DNA of 64,000 nt from Symbiodinium natans (GCA_905221605.1 CAJNDS010002322.1:26581-90580), one strand, 5' to 3'; shown: positions 44,834 through 54,350, counted from the first letter of the stretch. Translations and numbers: made by a program. The notes: generated by a model from the letters alone, not told the origin.

Positions 44834-44836
44834 CAG

Positions 44837-44899
44837 GCTCGCGCTTCTTCCAGTGCGGGCTGGCAATGGTGCTGACCGGCGCCAGGAGGCCCTGTTGGG
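44837..44899 (+). CDS. Coding-like block (putative exon)
   Basis: CCAAGCAG precedes it and GTTGGGGTTTAGGG follows. Frame SRFFQCGLAMVLTGARRPCW. The MITE right end lies directly at the acceptor, so the element may supply the splice site. Confidence 0.4.
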
Positions 44900-44902
44900 G
44901 TT

Positions 44903-45023
44903 GGGGTTTAGGGTTTAGGGTTTAGGGTTTAGGGTTTAGGGTTTAGGGTTTAGGGTTTAGGGTTTAGGGTTTAGGGTTTAGGGTTTAGGGTTTAGGGTTT
45001 AGGGTTTAGGGTTTAGGGTTTGG
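44903..45023. repeat. TTTAGGG array, about 16 units
   Basis: Nearly perfect, ending in a G run. Followed by a family G dispersed repeat (45066-45165). Confidence 0.95.
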
Positions 45024-45065
45024 GGGGGGGGGGCTGCTATGACCTATGCTGAAAATCTTGGGGCT

Positions 45066-45165
45066 TACGACAGTAAGGGACCCCTGAAATAAGCCCCAAA
45101 TAGTAGGATTCCCTTATACTAAGGACCCCAATAAGGTAAATGCCCCTGGTTTCGGAAAAAAACAC
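45066..45165. repeat. Family G dispersed repeat, copy 1
   Basis: Shares AAATAGTAGGATTCC and AAGGACCCCAATAAGG with 63010-63090. No coding capacity. Confidence 0.6.
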
Positions 45166-45171
45166 CCATAT

Positions 45172-45253
45172 TCGTCTCGAGGGTGCAGAACTACATGGCC
45201 TCAAGTCAGATGCCTTGCATAGGGATTCCATGAGAGCTGGGTGTGCATTCGGT
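45172..45253. repeat. Dispersed repeat I, copy 1
   Basis: Contains CAGAACTACATGGCCTCAA and CAGATGCCTTGCAT. About 80% identical by eye to 46832-46900. Confidence 0.65.
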
Positions 45254-45611
45254 TGTTGGCATTCAGGGGGCCGTGGGTAGCCTCGGCGTGTGTGGGTGGC
45301 ATTCTCTGCATCTCAGAATAAGATAGGCTTTAGGGTTCAGCTGACGTTCTGCCGTCTGCGCGGGTGAGGGTTCTCCGCAGGCCACAACGTTTTGAGAACA
45401 GGTGGTTGTGATGAAGCCCTCCTTCTCCCAGATTCTCATGTAAATTTGCAAGTTTTCAAGACCGCTCGGCCAAAGGTTTTTTGGGGTAAGGTCCTGAGCC
45501 TGAAGCCCTTGAGGACTTTAGACAGGTGCTGGAGAGGCGGACACACACGGCGCTGGCGTCCCTTGGCTCAAAGCCGTCGGTGGAGCGAGAACCCTTGCGA
45601 TGCTTCCCGTG

Positions 45612-45722
45612 ATGGCGGCGAGCAAGGTGCAAAGCTGGTACAACAAGTTCCACAGCATAGCGACGGCTTGCTTTGACACTGCCTGCTTCGTAGGCGCCGA
45701 GGAGGAAACCTGTTTTCCTTAA
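45612..45722 (+). CDS. Coding-like block, 36 codons to TAA
   Basis: MAASKVQSWYNKFHSIATAC then FDTACFVGAEEETCFP. The sequence is protein-like and lies just upstream of the next block. The upstream frame TALASLGSKPSVEREPL (45555-45605) may be another exon. Confidence 0.4.
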   Translation: MAASKVQSWYNKFHSIATACFDTACFVGAEEETCFP

Positions 45723-45816
45723 GCTCCTCTTAGGGTGCTGTATGCCTGTATGCCCCCCTTTATCGCCCAAAGGCCAACCTTTTCCAACTTCCTCCCTGGG
45801 AAACTCAGTCAGTAAG

Positions 45817-46067
45817 GCTTCAAGGGCTTCAAGAGCGAGGACTTCGTCGTGGTCGAGCTCCCTAAAAACCGCGATTGCCAGGTGGAAGCGCCTCCACCGC
45901 CCCCGCAGCCCAAACACAGGCGAGATCGCGGCGAATGGGCTCAGTACAAGCCCGAAGACGACGATTACGACATGACAGCCGCCACGCGCCCACCTCACAG
46001 TGGCGAGGAAGACGTCGCTGACTTGGAGGGCTTTGGTTGTTGTACGTCTTGCTGCGTGTGGGTATAG
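45817..46067 (+). CDS. Acidic/proline-rich exon
   Basis: After CAGTCAGTAAG the frame gives FKGFKSEDFVVVELPKNRDC, a PPPPPQPKHRRDRGEW stretch, YKPEDDDYDMTAATRPP and EEDVADLEGFG before TAG at 46065. GGTATAGG near the end could be a donor. A 205-codon minus-strand frame overlaps but lacks such texture. Function unknown. Confidence 0.5.
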
Positions 46068-46209
46068 GCTCATGCTTCTTTTTTGTGGTAATGAAGACTA
46101 GGGGCGGGAGAGAAAGTAAACCCTCATCCGCCTACGCAGCAACATCAAACATATATCCTAAAAACCCAATAGAACCACAAGGCCCGGCTCCCTCATACCT
46201 CTCTTGCAG

Positions 46210-46482
46210 GCGGTGAACCAGATCCTGCACCTGGCAGGACGCGTCACCGCGGGTGGAGAAGTACATGTTATCCAGCACTATGCCAAGCTCATCCAGGAAA
46301 TGGAGGCCAACCTCTCCAGCGCTGGACGAGCATTGCTGTATCAGCAGACACGTGGCGATGCCAGCCATGGTCGAAAACCATCATTGGCAACTGCATCCAC
46401 CTGCACAGACGAGGAATGGGAGAGCGTCGAGACCGTCATCGAGGTGGAGGAGGACTGGCTGCTCCTGCATGTGCAGCTGTAA
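46210..46482 (+). CDS. Exon, 90 codons with terminal stop
   Basis: Acceptor CATACCTCTCTTGCAG ends at 46209. Frame: AVNQILHLAGRVTAGGEVHV, IQHYAKLIQEMEANLSSAGR, EEWESVETVIEVEEDWLLLH, ending at TAA 46480. Amphipathic helices, possibly coiled coil. It is likely the last exon of the gene that includes 45612-46067. Family not recognised. Confidence 0.6.
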   Translation, partial: AVNQILHLAGRVTAGGEVHVIQHYAKLIQEMEANLSSAGRALLYQQTRGDASHGRKPSLATASTCTDEEWESVETVIEVEEDWLLLHVQL

Positions 46483-46831
46483 ATCCATTTTTTCGAGATG
46501 CGTCCTGAAAGGGCTGGGCTGTTGCCCAGCCTTTCCGGGAAGGTACATGGATGACACCAATGTTGTTGGTGTCAGATCCAGAAGCTGAAGATGGAAGCAC
46601 TGGAAGACACCAGAAGTCTAACGCCTCGTCTAAAGCCTCAATCCTGTACAACCATGCCTTTTGGCCGTACACCCTACAAGCCATGAGCAGCCCTGAGACG
46701 TACGGTGCTCGCAAGTGCTTCTTTCCGTCACGCAGAAATTCGGATAGGGCACAACGCCCTTGCAATGGTGAATTCCGTCACGCAGGCGCAGGCGCACGAA
46801 GTGCTGCCTGCTATGGCATGCTGACAATATT

Positions 46832-46900
46832 CGTCTGGATGGCGCAGAACTACATGGCCTCAAATCAGATGCCTTGCATCCGGGTGCCATGAGTCCTGGG
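46832..46900. repeat. Dispersed repeat I, copy 2
   Basis: Second copy of the repeat at 45172. It lies about 350 bp 3' of the stop at 46482, so it may be in a 3' UTR. Confidence 0.65.
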
Positions 46901-46931
46901 TGTTTAGGCCGTGCATTCTCCCCCTCCCACC

Positions 46932-47016
46932 ATGGAACCAAGTTCTGACCAGGAAGTCGACCGACGCGAGCTGCTGCGCTTGATGGAGGACACTCCTGCA
47001 ATTCCTGTCGATTTGG
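46932..47016 (+). CDS. Putative first exon with ACCATGG start
   Basis: CACCATGGAACC is an excellent start context. MEPSSDQEVDRRELLRLMED then TPAIPVDL ends after 28 codons plus one base at GTTTAGGG (47017). One of the clearest cases in which a coding frame changes abruptly into TTTAGGG repeats. Confidence 0.6.
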
Positions 47017-47021
47017 GTTTA

Positions 47022-47105
47022 GGGTTTAGGGTTTAGGGTTTAGGATTTGGGGTTTGGGGTTTGGGGTTTGGGGTTTGGGGTTTGGGGTTTGGGGTTTGGG
47101 TTTAG
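47022..47105. repeat. TTTAGGG passing into a homogenised TTTGGGG block
   Basis: About four TTTAGGG units and then eight TTTGGGG units. Confidence 0.95.
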
Positions 47106-47332
47106 GGAGCACGCTTGCCCGGTCCCTTGACTTAAGGCCTTGAAATTAGCGTTTCGGGTTAGGGGTTTGGAGTTCTGCCAGTTCAAAGTTCTCAACCCTA
47201 AACCCTAAACCCTAAACCCTAAACCCTAAACCCTAAACCCTAAACCCGACACCCGAAACCCGAAACCCAAACCCCCAACTACAAGGGGGGCAAACATGCG
47301 GCCACTGAAAGCCAGGCTCTGTCTTTTTGCAG

Positions 47333-47404
47333 CCACCCACCTGCACGGGCTTCACATGCGACAGACCCTTAGGCGCCTGCCTGAAGGGTCCATGTACCTC
47401 TAGG
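47333..47404 (+). CDS. Cysteine-rich exon, exactly 24 codons
   Basis: The acceptor CTGTCTTTTTGCAG is the best polypyrimidine-AG in the window. The frame PPTCTGFTCDRPLGACLKGP then CTSR ends at GTTTAGGG. The CxxxxC spacing suggests a disulfide-rich extracellular repeat (inference). Confidence 0.6.
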
Positions 47405-47468
47405 GTTTAGGGTTTAGGGTTTAGGGTTTGGAGTTTAGGGTTTCGGGTTTAGGGATACATAAATATGT

Positions 47469-47588
47469 ACTTTGTGGTGCTTTACTGTAACTTTAGATCC
47501 TTAGCCTTCTTGGGTTTATTGGGTTTCCTAGTAAGGCAGCTAAAAAACACAATTTATGGCTGCCCTCCTCTCCTACGGGCAGCCAAGA
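47469..47588 (+). repeat. Dispersed repeat copy 2 with conserved hydrophobic frame
   Basis: Encodes FVVLYCNFRSLAFLGLLGFL, one residue different from the copy at 1988 over this stretch. The frame continues to 47704 here (79 codons from ATG 47465) but not the same way in copy 1. Confidence 0.6.
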
Positions 47589-47869
47589 TTCAAGAAGAGA
47601 CAGAAGGAATCGGGGCCGCCTCGACAGCGGCTGCTGCCTCACATATTCGGAGATCTAAGCAATATTCTTTGCAAAAAATCATACCCCTAGGGCATACCCC
47701 TTAAAAGAAATGAAGGGGTATGGTAAAATCCTCCCTTAGACTCCCTTTATATTATACTTTCATAGGTTAAGGGGGGTATGGTTTTGGGGTATGTTGAGTT
47801 ATTCTTAGAGTAGAAGGTCCTGACACTTCCGGGGCCAAGGATTGTCAGGCCAACAAAACTTGCCTAGAC

Positions 47870-48180
47870 CTAGACCTAGACCCTAAACCCTAAACGCTAA
47901 ACCCTAAACCCTAAACCCTAAGCCCTAAACCCTAAACCCTAAGCCCTAAACCCTAAGCCCTAAACCTTAAACCCTAAACCCTCAGCCCTAAACCCTCGAA
48001 ACTCTAAACCCTGCCCAGACCCTAAACCCATGAGGAGCTCAACGGTCGGCTGCCTGTGAGCATCGACGAGGCTGGATGTACTTTCGAGGTTTGTTTAGTG
48101 TCCAGGGCCTCACCCTAAACCCTAAACCCTAAACCCTAAACCCTAAACCCTAAACCCTAAACCCTAAACCCTAAACCCCA
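47870..48180. repeat. CCCTAAA arrays with CCCTAAG variants
   Basis: Degenerate 47870-48010 and nearly perfect 48113-48180, around the block at 48035. Confidence 0.9.
48035..48088 (+). CDS. Coding-like block, exactly 18 codons
   Basis: Frame ELNGRLPVSIDEAGCTFE ends at GTTTGTTTAG. CCCTAAA variants lie upstream; the acceptor CCATGAG is weak. Confidence 0.45.
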
Positions 48181-48402
48181 GGACCCCGCACCCTGCAGTG
48201 GGGCTTGGGTTGGAGTGTTTCAGGTGCCTAACCCTCCCTCCCGCCAGTCCCCCGTCCACTCCGCCGTCCACCCCGCCCGCAAACCCTAAACCCTAAACCC
48301 TAAACCCTAAACCCGAAACCCTAAACCCTAAACCCTAAACCCAAAACCCTAAACCCTAAACCCTAAACCCTAAACCCTTGCGCCCCGCCATGCTTTTGGC
48401 AG

Positions 48403-48480
48403 CCGTGTGAGGTGGATGTTGTCATCGAGGAGGTTGGGCAGGGTGTGGGCGTCAGGGAGTCTAGCGTTGCGGGTTCCGAG
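48403..48480 (+). CDS. Coding-like block with good acceptor
   Basis: CATGCTTTTGGCAG ends at 48402. Frame PCEVDVVIEEVGQGVGVRES, acidic. Donor not resolved. CCCAAAA variant repeats follow. Confidence 0.45.
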
Positions 48481-48487
48481 GCCCTAC

Positions 48488-48532
48488 ACCCCAAAACCCA
48501 AAACCCAAAACCCAAAACCCAAAACCCAAAAC
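48488..48532. repeat. Homogenised CCCAAAA variant block
   Basis: Six to seven CCCAAAA units that pass into CCCTAAA. Confidence 0.9.
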
Positions 48533-48855
48533 CCTAAACCCTAAACCCTAAACCCTAAACCCTCAACCTGAACCACGAAAGTCCACGACCAGGGTTTAGG
48601 GTTTAGGGATCTCTTGTACCTTCCGTTCTTGGGTTTAACAGGGTTATGTCTAGGAATGTTTCTTGGGAGGGTGGGGGCCATCCTAGAGCTTCATAGCACT
48701 ATGGGGTTCTTAAGGGAGGGTTCAAGGGGAGTACGTGGCCTCTAAACCCCTAACCCCTAACCCCTAACCCATAAAACCCTAAACCTTAACCCTAAACCCT
48801 AAACCCTAAACCCTAAACCCTAAACCCTAAACCCTGGAGAGAGGCCAGGGCCTCT

Positions 48856-49080
48856 GACGAGGTTCCAAGGCTTCAGCAGGCACACCTGTGATGGGTAGGT
48901 AGTTCACCCGTCCAGTGTTGTCATGCATCGAGTAATTTTCGTGACTCAAGCTGCTGGCCAAGGAGTCAGCTGTCAAGACATTGCCAGGGTTGGAGCGCAC
49001 CAGAGCTTCTAACGATGTTACCGAGGCTTCAGCACACAGACCTGTGATGGGTAGTTCTTTCTAAGTCCTGGTGTACATGC
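48856..49080. repeat. Local duplication, about 70-bp units 155 bp apart
   Basis: GAGGTTCCAAGGCTTCAGCA and CACCTGTGATGGGTAG at 48856-48925 recur diverged at 49011-49080 (GATGTTACCGAGGCTTCAGC, GACCTGTGATGGGTAG). No gene supported in either. Confidence 0.7.
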
Positions 49081-49225
49081 TAATCCTGCCCCTAAACCCT
49101 AAACCCTAGATCCTAGACCCTAGACCCTAGACCCTAAACCCTAAACCCTAAACCCTAAACCCTAAACCCTAAACCCTAAACCCTAAACCCTAAACCCTAA
49201 ACCCTAAAGCCCTCCTTTGGTGCAG

Positions 49226-49316
49226 GCGCTGCTCCTCGGCGGAGGGGAGTCCCTGACCCGTGGAGACCTGATGCGGAGCCTGGGCGCCTGGTACGCCAAC
49301 GTGCAGAGGACGGCTG
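49226..49316 (+). CDS. Exon candidate with GC donor
   Basis: Acceptor CTCCTTTGGTGCAG ends at 49225. Frame ALLLGGGESLTRGDLMRSLG then AWYANVQRTA. The right border is GCTTAGGGTTTAGGG, so the donor would be GC, a class used in dinoflagellates. The sequence has a calcium-binding or regulatory-helix look, but no family is assigned. Confidence 0.6.
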
Positions 49317-49319
49317 GCT

Positions 49320-50800
49320 TAGGGTTTAGGGTTTAGGGTTTAAGGGTTAAGGGTTAAGGGTTAAGGGTTTAGGGTTTAGGGTTTGGGTACTTGCATGGCC
49401 CCTTAGTCAGTATGGTCCCTTGCCTTCTTTAAAGGGTTCTGAAGTCTGGGCTGGGTGTTTTCAGGTATGTAAGGGGTCCCGATTTAAGGACCCATTGTAA
49501 GGGACCATGTAAACACCCTTAGATCTGAGGAGGAAGGTCAGAGCAGGGCGTGACGGCGTGGAGGGGGTGGTCAGAGGGCGAAAACCGAAAACCCTAAACC
49601 CTAAAGCCTAAAGCCTAAACCCTAAACCCTTTCCAAGTTCGCTAGACTGCGGGCAGGGGGGGGGTCTCTGAGGAAGGTGGTGGGGCTGGTTGACGGGAAG
49701 CAGAAAGACGTCACGGGCGGCGGATATATGGCGGGTGTATAAAGGGTTGTGCGCTGTGGGTTCCCGGCCCCCCGCCCTTCCCTCATGGTATCCCCTCCCG
49801 TCTCTCCCCTAAACCCTAAACCCTACACGGGATGCCATGTGGGTGGCGGGGAACGCACAGCGCACAACCATATATAGCTTATATAGCGCATCGGTGGAGA
49901 TGCCTTTTTTTGCATATGTCCAACGCTGTTCTTCGTTGCTTGAAGCGCTTTTTTCGGACCCAAGGTGCGCAAAGCGTGCTGGAGTCCCACGTTTAGGGTC
50001 TTGGGGGTTGCGGGCTTGAAATTCTAGAGTTTGGGGGGGTTTGTGAGGAATGGGTGTTTGTTTTTGTTAGTAGGGTTTAAGTTCTAGGGGTAAGTAAACC
50101 CTTAACCCTAAGCCCTAGGCTGAATCAACTAAAGGACTGATTCACCCCCTGCGGTCTTCCTGCACGCCTGGGCCTCCGCGCGCGGGCCCCCATTTCATTG
50201 AGAGTTTCCGGTTTAGGCGGCAGAATCCTTAAGCAAACAGCCCACACCCTAACCCAACATCCTGAATGCTAAGCTGAGCCTAAACCCTAAACCCTAAGCC
50301 CTTAACCTAGCTAACCCTTACACCCTCGCCTCTAGATCCCCAAATCCCCCTAAACCCTAAATCTACGGGGGCCGCCGCCCCGTTTAGAGCGCCCCAATGC
50401 AGGGATTCTCCAAGAGAGTTCGACCCTTAAGCCCTAAATCCTGAACTCTAAGCTCAAAACTCTAAGCCCTAAACCCTAGACCCTAGGCCCGCGGCGCCCC
50501 CTGAGTCCCAAACCCCAAGTCTGACAATGTGCCTGCAGTTTAGAAGGGTGGTGTCAGGGTTTGAAATTGGGGCTTAGGGTTTGGGGTTTAAAATTGGGGT
50601 TTAGGGAGGGGGAGGGGGTTAGAACTCCAGATCAAGTCTCCGTGTGTGCCATCTTCCAATGTCTCACAATCAAGGAGTACCCCCTAAATTGCAGCAGGGC
50701 CCTTAGCAGAAAGGAATTGGCTAGAGAAGTTTCTAAGATTATAAAAACATGGAGTTTGACCCTCTTACCAAGAAATGGGGTTATGACTTAGTTCAGGGAC
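49320..50800. other. Mixed unique DNA with sparse heptamers
   Basis: TTTAGGG/TTAAGGG at 49320-49385, short CCCTAAA runs at 49590-49630, 49808 and 50280. The frames at 49837 and 50561 (76 codons with SRKELAREVSKIIKTWSLTL) are weakly protein-like. Nothing firm. Confidence 0.4.
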
Positions 50801-50807
50801 ACCGGAT

Positions 50808-51141
50808 GTCAAGGGACTCAAGGAGGGACCCTTATAAGGGACCTTCGGGGTTCTTTGGGGGATATTTTAGGGGCTATCTATAAGGTAGGAATGGGGGAAT
50901 ATTGAGAAGAAGATAAAGGGTCCCTTCTACTTCGAGGTTCATGGTACTTAGTAACCCATTATAAGTGGAGTTGTAACCCACATATAGCCCCTTAAGTACC
51001 CAATAGGGTTACAATTGGGTTATAAGTACAGTTAGAATTGAATTACTAAGTACCCTGAACCTCCAAGTAGCCCTAAACCCTAAACCCTGAACCCTAAACC
51101 CTAAACCCTAACCCCAAAACCCTAAACATATAGGGGTCCCT
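50808..51141. mobile_element. Family B element with nested MITE A and telomeric array
   Basis: The B left part ends AAGGGTCCCTTCTA. A complete MITE A (about 50930-51068) follows with inverted ends TTCGAGGTTCATGG and CCTGAACCTCCAAG flanked by TA. A CCCTAAA array comes next (51071-51125), and then TAGGGGTCCCTCCTT closes B. The copy at 62660-62806 has the same B site without insert. Confidence 0.75.
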
Positions 51142-51194
51142 CCTTATACCCCTCAAGGGTGTTTTCAAACATCTGCGCCTTGGACCCACCTGGC

Positions 51195-51300
51195 AGCCGG
51201 AACCCTAAACCCTAAACCCTAAACCCTAAACCCTCAACCCTAAACCCTAAACCCTAACCCCAAACCCTAAACCCTAAACCCTAAACCCTGAACCGTTTAG
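51195..51300. repeat. CCCTAAA array with variants
   Basis: About 14 units, including CCCTCAA and CCCCAAA. Confidence 0.9.
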
Positions 51301-51368
51301 GATTTCTTCTGATTCAACGCCCACCCGCCCCAGAATGATAAACAAAAATCTACACATCCAAAATGGAT

Positions 51369-51536
51369 CTTGGGATGTTACCCCTTACATGTCTAACAGT
51401 CCTTAATAGGGATTATCATAAGGGGGTACTATAATCCGTATAGTTTAAGGGGGAACATCCCAAAAACCCTTAATAGGGATTATCATAAGGGGTACGATAA
51501 TCCCCATAGTTTAAGGGGGAACATCCCAAAATGGAT
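51369..51536. mobile_element. Foldback element, family D, tandem pair
   Basis: Two monomers that share CCTTAATAGGGATTATCATA and TTTAAGGGGGAACATCCCAA. Outer ends TTGGGATGTT and AACATCCCAA are inverted. AAATGGAT lies on both sides (two bases off on the left), which may be an 8-bp target duplication. Confidence 0.7.
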
Positions 51537-51551
51537 TCTCTAAGGCCTCAG

Positions 51552-51620
51552 CCCGAAAATCCTTCGTTGGAGGCTGCTCCATGGCCGCGAGTATCACACA
51601 ACTCTCATGGAGAAGCTGAG
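51552..51620 (+). CDS. Coding-like block, exactly 23 codons
   Basis: Acceptor AGGCCTCAG, donor GTCATGTGG. Frame PENPSLEAAPWPRVSHNSHG then EAE. A TTTAGGG/TTAAGGG array follows to 51800. Confidence 0.45.
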
Positions 51621-51923
51621 GTCATGTGGGGGGTGTTTTAGGGTTAAGGGTTTAGGGTTTAGGATTTAGGGTTTAGGGTTAAGGGTTTAGGGTTTTTAGG
51701 ATTTAGGGTTTAGGGTTTAGGGTTTAGGGTTAAGGGTTTAGGGTTTAGGGTTAGGGGTTTAGGGTTTAGGATTTGGGGTTTAGGGTTTAGGGTTTAGGGT
51801 TTAGGCTTCTTTGTTTCGGGTTTAGGGTCTAGGGCAGCCTAGCCTGCAAAACCACCCAAAACTGAGTCAGAACCTCCATAAGGCCCTATGAACCTCTGCC
51901 CTAAATTTCGCCGAAGGTCTGCG

Positions 51924-52045
51924 ATGTTCGGGGTACCTTCTTCTTTATCATAGCAGGGTACCATCTTACATTTTGAAGGGTACTTAAACCCTACAAGGAA
52001 TCACAACTCAAATTTTTAATACTCTCCCAACCATGAGCTAGTCTT
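51924..52045. repeat. Family F dispersed repeat, copy 1
   Basis: Shares ACCATCTTACATTTTGAAGG (one difference) and GGTACTTAAACCC with 61866-61965. AT-richer than its surroundings, non-coding. Confidence 0.65.
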
Positions 52046-52396
52046 GGGGTCCCTATTCGAAGGGGATCCGGGGTGCTTCTTGCCGATGAACATGGGGCTC
52101 GGGATCGCCTGGGGCTCGGGGGCTTCTGTCTAACAGAGGGCTTCCGGGTTTAGGGTTTAGGGTTTCGGGGTTGGGGTTCTGGTGGGTTGGGGTTTTGGGG
52201 TTTGGGGTTTTGGGGTTTTAGGGTTTGGGGTTTTCTGTGGGTTTCGTGAGCGTTTTGGAGGTTTAGGGCTTTCATGAAACCGAAGTGCCTCAACCTCCAG
52301 CCTCCGAAAAGGATTCAGGGTTGAGGGTTTGGGGTTTTAGGGGTTGTAAGGTTTAGGGGCCCTAAGCCCTAAACCCCAAACTCTCCTTTCCTGCAG

Positions 52397-52482
52397 GCAC
52401 CTCCTTCCAGCGGTCCTGCGTGGGCTGCGACGGCAGCGCAAGGACCGGCAACCAGAGATTGTCCTGGACCCACATCCCCCAT
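52397..52482 (+). CDS. Cysteine-containing exon candidate
   Basis: Acceptor CTCTCCTTTCCTGCAG ends at 52396, donor GTTAGGGTTTAGGG at 52483. The frame TSFQRSCVGCDGSARTGNQR then LSWTHIPH is open for 28 codons. Both borders are convincing. CVGCDG hints at a metal-binding or disulfide motif. Confidence 0.6.
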
Positions 52483-52537
52483 GTTAGGGTTTAGGGTTTA
52501 GGGTTTAGGGTTTAGGTTTAGGGTTTAGGGTTTCTGA

Positions 52538-52719
52538 GTAGGAAATGAGGCAATGAGGGCCCTACACATGTGCCCTCTAAGGGATTTTTAAGGGGCCCTT
52601 CATGCCCTCCGAGGGATTCTATAGGGGCCCTATGTATACCCTTCGAGTGATTACCGTGATTATATAGGGGCCCTATATATACCCTTGAAGGGATACTATA
52701 ATATCTTACTTCATTCCCA
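52538..52719. mobile_element. Foldback element, family C, longer copy
   Basis: Ends GGAAATGAGGCAATGAGGGC and TTACTTCATTCCC. Internal GGGGCCCTATATATACCC and related palindromes repeat three times. Related to 40103-40206. Confidence 0.6.
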
Positions 52720-53153
52720 GCCAGACATCTCCGAGCTCGAGCAAGTCCCAAACCCTTCACCCTACCCCAAATCAACACGCCCTACACACTGCTTAAACCG
52801 AAGAACCCCAAACCCTTCACTTTAAACCTCAATGCCTAGAGCCACTTTACGTAAACTCTAGACCTTGAATCCTAAAACCTAAGCCCTAATCCCCAAGTCC
52901 CGGCACCCTACATCATAAACCTTGTTTGGTTCAGGGTTTAGGGTTTAGGGTTTGGGGTTTAGGGTTCAGGGTTTGGGGTTTAAGGGTTCGGGTTAAGCCC
53001 TACTTCTTCCCCCCCCTCCCCCATCCTCTCCCTAAACCCTAAACCCCAAACCCCAAACCCTAAACCCTAAACCCCAAACCCTAAACCCTAAACCCTAAAC
53101 CGCAAACCCTAAAACCCCCCCCCCCCCTCCCCCCCGAAAAAGCAAGGACGCAG

Positions 53154-53203
53154 CTGCGGCCTCCTCGCGGCTCCTCTCCGGACCGGTTCAGAGATGTGTG
53201 GAG
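53154..53203 (+). CDS. Short coding-like block
   Basis: AAGGACGCAG precedes it and donor GTGCGGAC follows. Frame AASSRLLSGPVQRCVE. Confidence 0.4.
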
Positions 53204-53369
53204 GTGCGGACATAGACTCAGGCTTGGGGTTTATAGGGTTTAGTGTCTAGGTTTTAGGGAGTTGTTTTTAGGGTTTAGGGAGTTGAAAATAGACTCAGGC
53301 TTAGGGTTTCTAGGGTTTGGGTTTGGGGTTTAAGGGCTTTAGGCTTTAGGGCCTAGGGTGTTTGTGCAG

Positions 53370-53497
53370 AAAGTTCGTATCGTTGCTGAGCCACGATGCA
53401 AGTTCGATGCGAAAACTGTCGGCTTCGGAACACACTCGACTCGAGAGCTTGCGGGGCCCGCCAAACAGCGCAAAACACGCTGGGTTCTGCAACGAGA
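53370..53497 (+). CDS. Exon candidate, basic C-terminal
   Basis: Acceptor GTGTTTGTGCAG ends at 53369. The frame KVRIVAEPRCKFDAKTVGFG, THSTRELAGPAKQRKTRWVL then QRD is open for 43 codons. Unlike most blocks it runs directly into CCCTAAA, with no recognisable donor. Confidence 0.55.
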
Positions 53498-53564
53498 CCC
53501 TAAACCCTAAACCCTAAACCCCAAACCCCAAACCCCAAACCCTAAACCCCAAACCCTAAACCCT

Positions 53565-53672
53565 AGCGGGCATCGTGGGTGCTCTCGACCTCCAGCTCAA
53601 GGGCGGCTTAAGCCGGGTTTACGGCCTTGTGGGTGCTCTCTGTTTCCGCGTTCTTGCTGTGCAGTTCGGCCA
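53565..53672 (-). CDS. Minus-strand coding-like block with one stop
   Basis: On the minus strand: LAELHSKNAETESTHK, then an in-frame TAA, then ALELEVESTHDAR up to TAGGGTTTAGGG. The two halves look like repeats of a coiled coil (ESTHK/ESTHD). The stop suggests decay or an unrecognised intron. Confidence 0.35.
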
Positions 53673-54232
53673 GGGTTTAGGGTTTAGGGTTTAGGGTTTA
53701 GGGTTTAGGGTTTAGGGTTTAGGGTTTTGGGTTTAGGGTTTAGGGTTTAGGGTTTAAGGTGTTTAAGGGTTAAGGGTTTAGGGTTTAGGATTTAGGGTTT
53801 AGGGTTTCGGGTTTAGGGGTGCTTTTGTCTTCGTTTCCTGGTCTCCTGGGGCTATCAGTTGGGAGTTGAGAACTTTTCTGTCTGTTGGCTAGATGCCTGA
53901 AAACCTCAACCTTTAGGCGTTAAGGCCGAGGGTTTAGGGTTTAGGGTTTAGGGGTGAGGAATTTGTGTTCAGAGCTTTCGGGCATAGCTTCTGGGCCGTT
54001 GTGAAGGAAGTGAAAGTAGGTAGAACAAGTGTACCAACATGACTTGCTAAATAGCTGTGTTATGGTATCTGAAATTCAGCTCCTTAGCGACCTAGGTTGT
54101 CCCAACCCCACCCTTTTCCCTGGCTAAGCCCAAGGCCCGAAAAACCCCACCCTCACAGGCCTGAGCCAGTGCGGCAACCTAAGCCCTAAGGCTAAACCCT
54201 AAACCCTAAACCCTTAACCCGAAACCCTAAAC

Positions 54233-54350
54233 CCTCTGCCCGAAAACTGAACTGGAGCCCCCGGCAGATGTGCTGGAGTGCCAGCATCGTCCTGTCGCTT
54301 TTGCTGGGCCTTGCCGTGCCAGGCTGTCTCTTCGTGCGGGCCTTGGCAAC
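54233..54350 (-). CDS. Minus-strand exon candidate
   Basis: Acceptor TAGAATTCAG on the minus strand, then VAKARTKRQPGTARPSKSDR, TMLALQHICRGLQFSFRAE, ending at GTTTAGGG. Basic N-terminal half. Shows that genes on both strands share this organisation. Confidence 0.5.

Noticed and set aside
45456-46073. 205-codon minus-strand ORF
   Set aside because: The opposite strand has more protein-like exons (KSEDFVVVELPKNR, PEDDDYDMTA) and a good acceptor at 46209. The minus frame is probably a shadow.
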